The notes under the pieces: model-generated | Database searches by the model: none | What the model was told of the DNA's origin: nothing | Seen by the model: only the letters and a program-made list of their open reading frames with translations | Part shown: positions 63,769 through 64,000 of the stretch, in pieces | How the letters are laid out: the number at the start of each line of letters is the position of its first letter | How positions within the stretch are numbered: the stretch's first letter is position 1 | Made by a program: the position numbers and the translations under genes | DNA from: Dromaius novaehollandiae | Lineage: Eukaryota; Chordata; Aves; Casuariiformes; Dromaiidae | Length of the DNA stretch: 64,000 nt | Direction of reading: 5' to 3' | Assembly: GCF_036370855.1 (NCBI RefSeq) | Contig: NC_088098.1 | Span: 136,916,721 to 136,980,720, forward strand

Positions 63769-64000
63769 CTGGAACATGTCATATCCTAGCCACATTTCTG
63801 ACATACAACAGGCATAACCCCAAGATCTACAATGCTGCCTTTGCTGCAGAATAGAGAGTAAAATTTGGCATACTAAGCAGATCAGCAGAGGGTTGCTTTT
63901 CACCCTCTTTCTGCTGACAGAGCAGTGGATGAGCTGGGCTGTGGTACAAACAACCCTGCTGCAAATGAAGAAAAGAATGAAAAAACATTAGTAGCACATT

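Larger units (their letters stand above)
58226..64000. other. Intergenic, no gene recognised
   Basis: No exon was identified with confidence. A 113-codon minus-strand open frame (60493-60834) is noted as a finding. A short tandem copy lies near 60.35 kb, a CA/CG repeat near 63.18 kb and a hairpin near 63.75 kb. I looked here and across 27-64 kb for glycine-receptor (GLRA2) exons and found none. Confidence 0.6.

Noticed and set aside
27123..64000. Search for CRISPR arrays, rRNA, tRNA and GLRA2 exons
   Set aside because: None was found; repeats here are microsatellites or single hairpins, and no glycine-receptor motif appears in any frame inspected.

Overview
This is a vertebrate nuclear genome window with split genes, long AT-rich introns, a CpG-island promoter and interspersed repeats. 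A bird is the best fit, and another sauropsid is possible. Two degenerate fragments resemble the 3' end of CR1 LINEs, the introns are compact, and both encoded proteins are clearly tetrapod-like but well diverged from human. No prokaryotic-type operon, CRISPR array, tRNA or rRNA gene was seen.

Left third (1-11383, minus strand): the 5' half of MOSPD2, an ER-anchored membrane-contact-site protein. Five coding exons (11375-11383, 11044-11107, 4522-4677, 3623-3709, 1335-1489) join in frame to give the first 157 residues, covering the N-terminal part of the CRAL-TRIO region. The gene continues beyond position 1. Its large intron 2 carries a CR1 fragment and a probable solo endogenous-retrovirus LTR in antisense orientation.

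Centre (about 10920-11990): a CpG island with many Sp1-type GC boxes between the divergent genes MOSPD2 and FANCB. This is very probably a shared bidirectional promoter.

Middle (12309-27122, plus strand): a complete FANCB gene. Eight coding exons join with matching phases to an 862-residue protein (human FANCB has 859), followed by a stop at 27077-27079 and overlapping AATAAA signals. FANCB is part of the catalytic module of the Fanconi anaemia core complex, which monoubiquitinates FANCD2. The 5' leader carries three upstream ORFs, one overlapping the start codon. The last intron holds a roughly 246-nt (CTTTTT)n homopyrimidine tract.

Right half (27123-64000): about 37 kb with no exon I could recognise. 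In human the next gene on this side is GLRA2, convergent with FANCB; no GLRA2 coding exon was found here. This stretch holds AT-rich unique sequence, several GC-richer patches, simple repeats and a few hairpins. The most striking is a 30-bp inverted repeat with one mismatch at 33086-33167. I did not find a clearly new biological system. The best leads are that hairpin, the FANCB leader uORFs, the ambiguous FANCB exon 6 acceptor and the intronic homopyrimidine tract.
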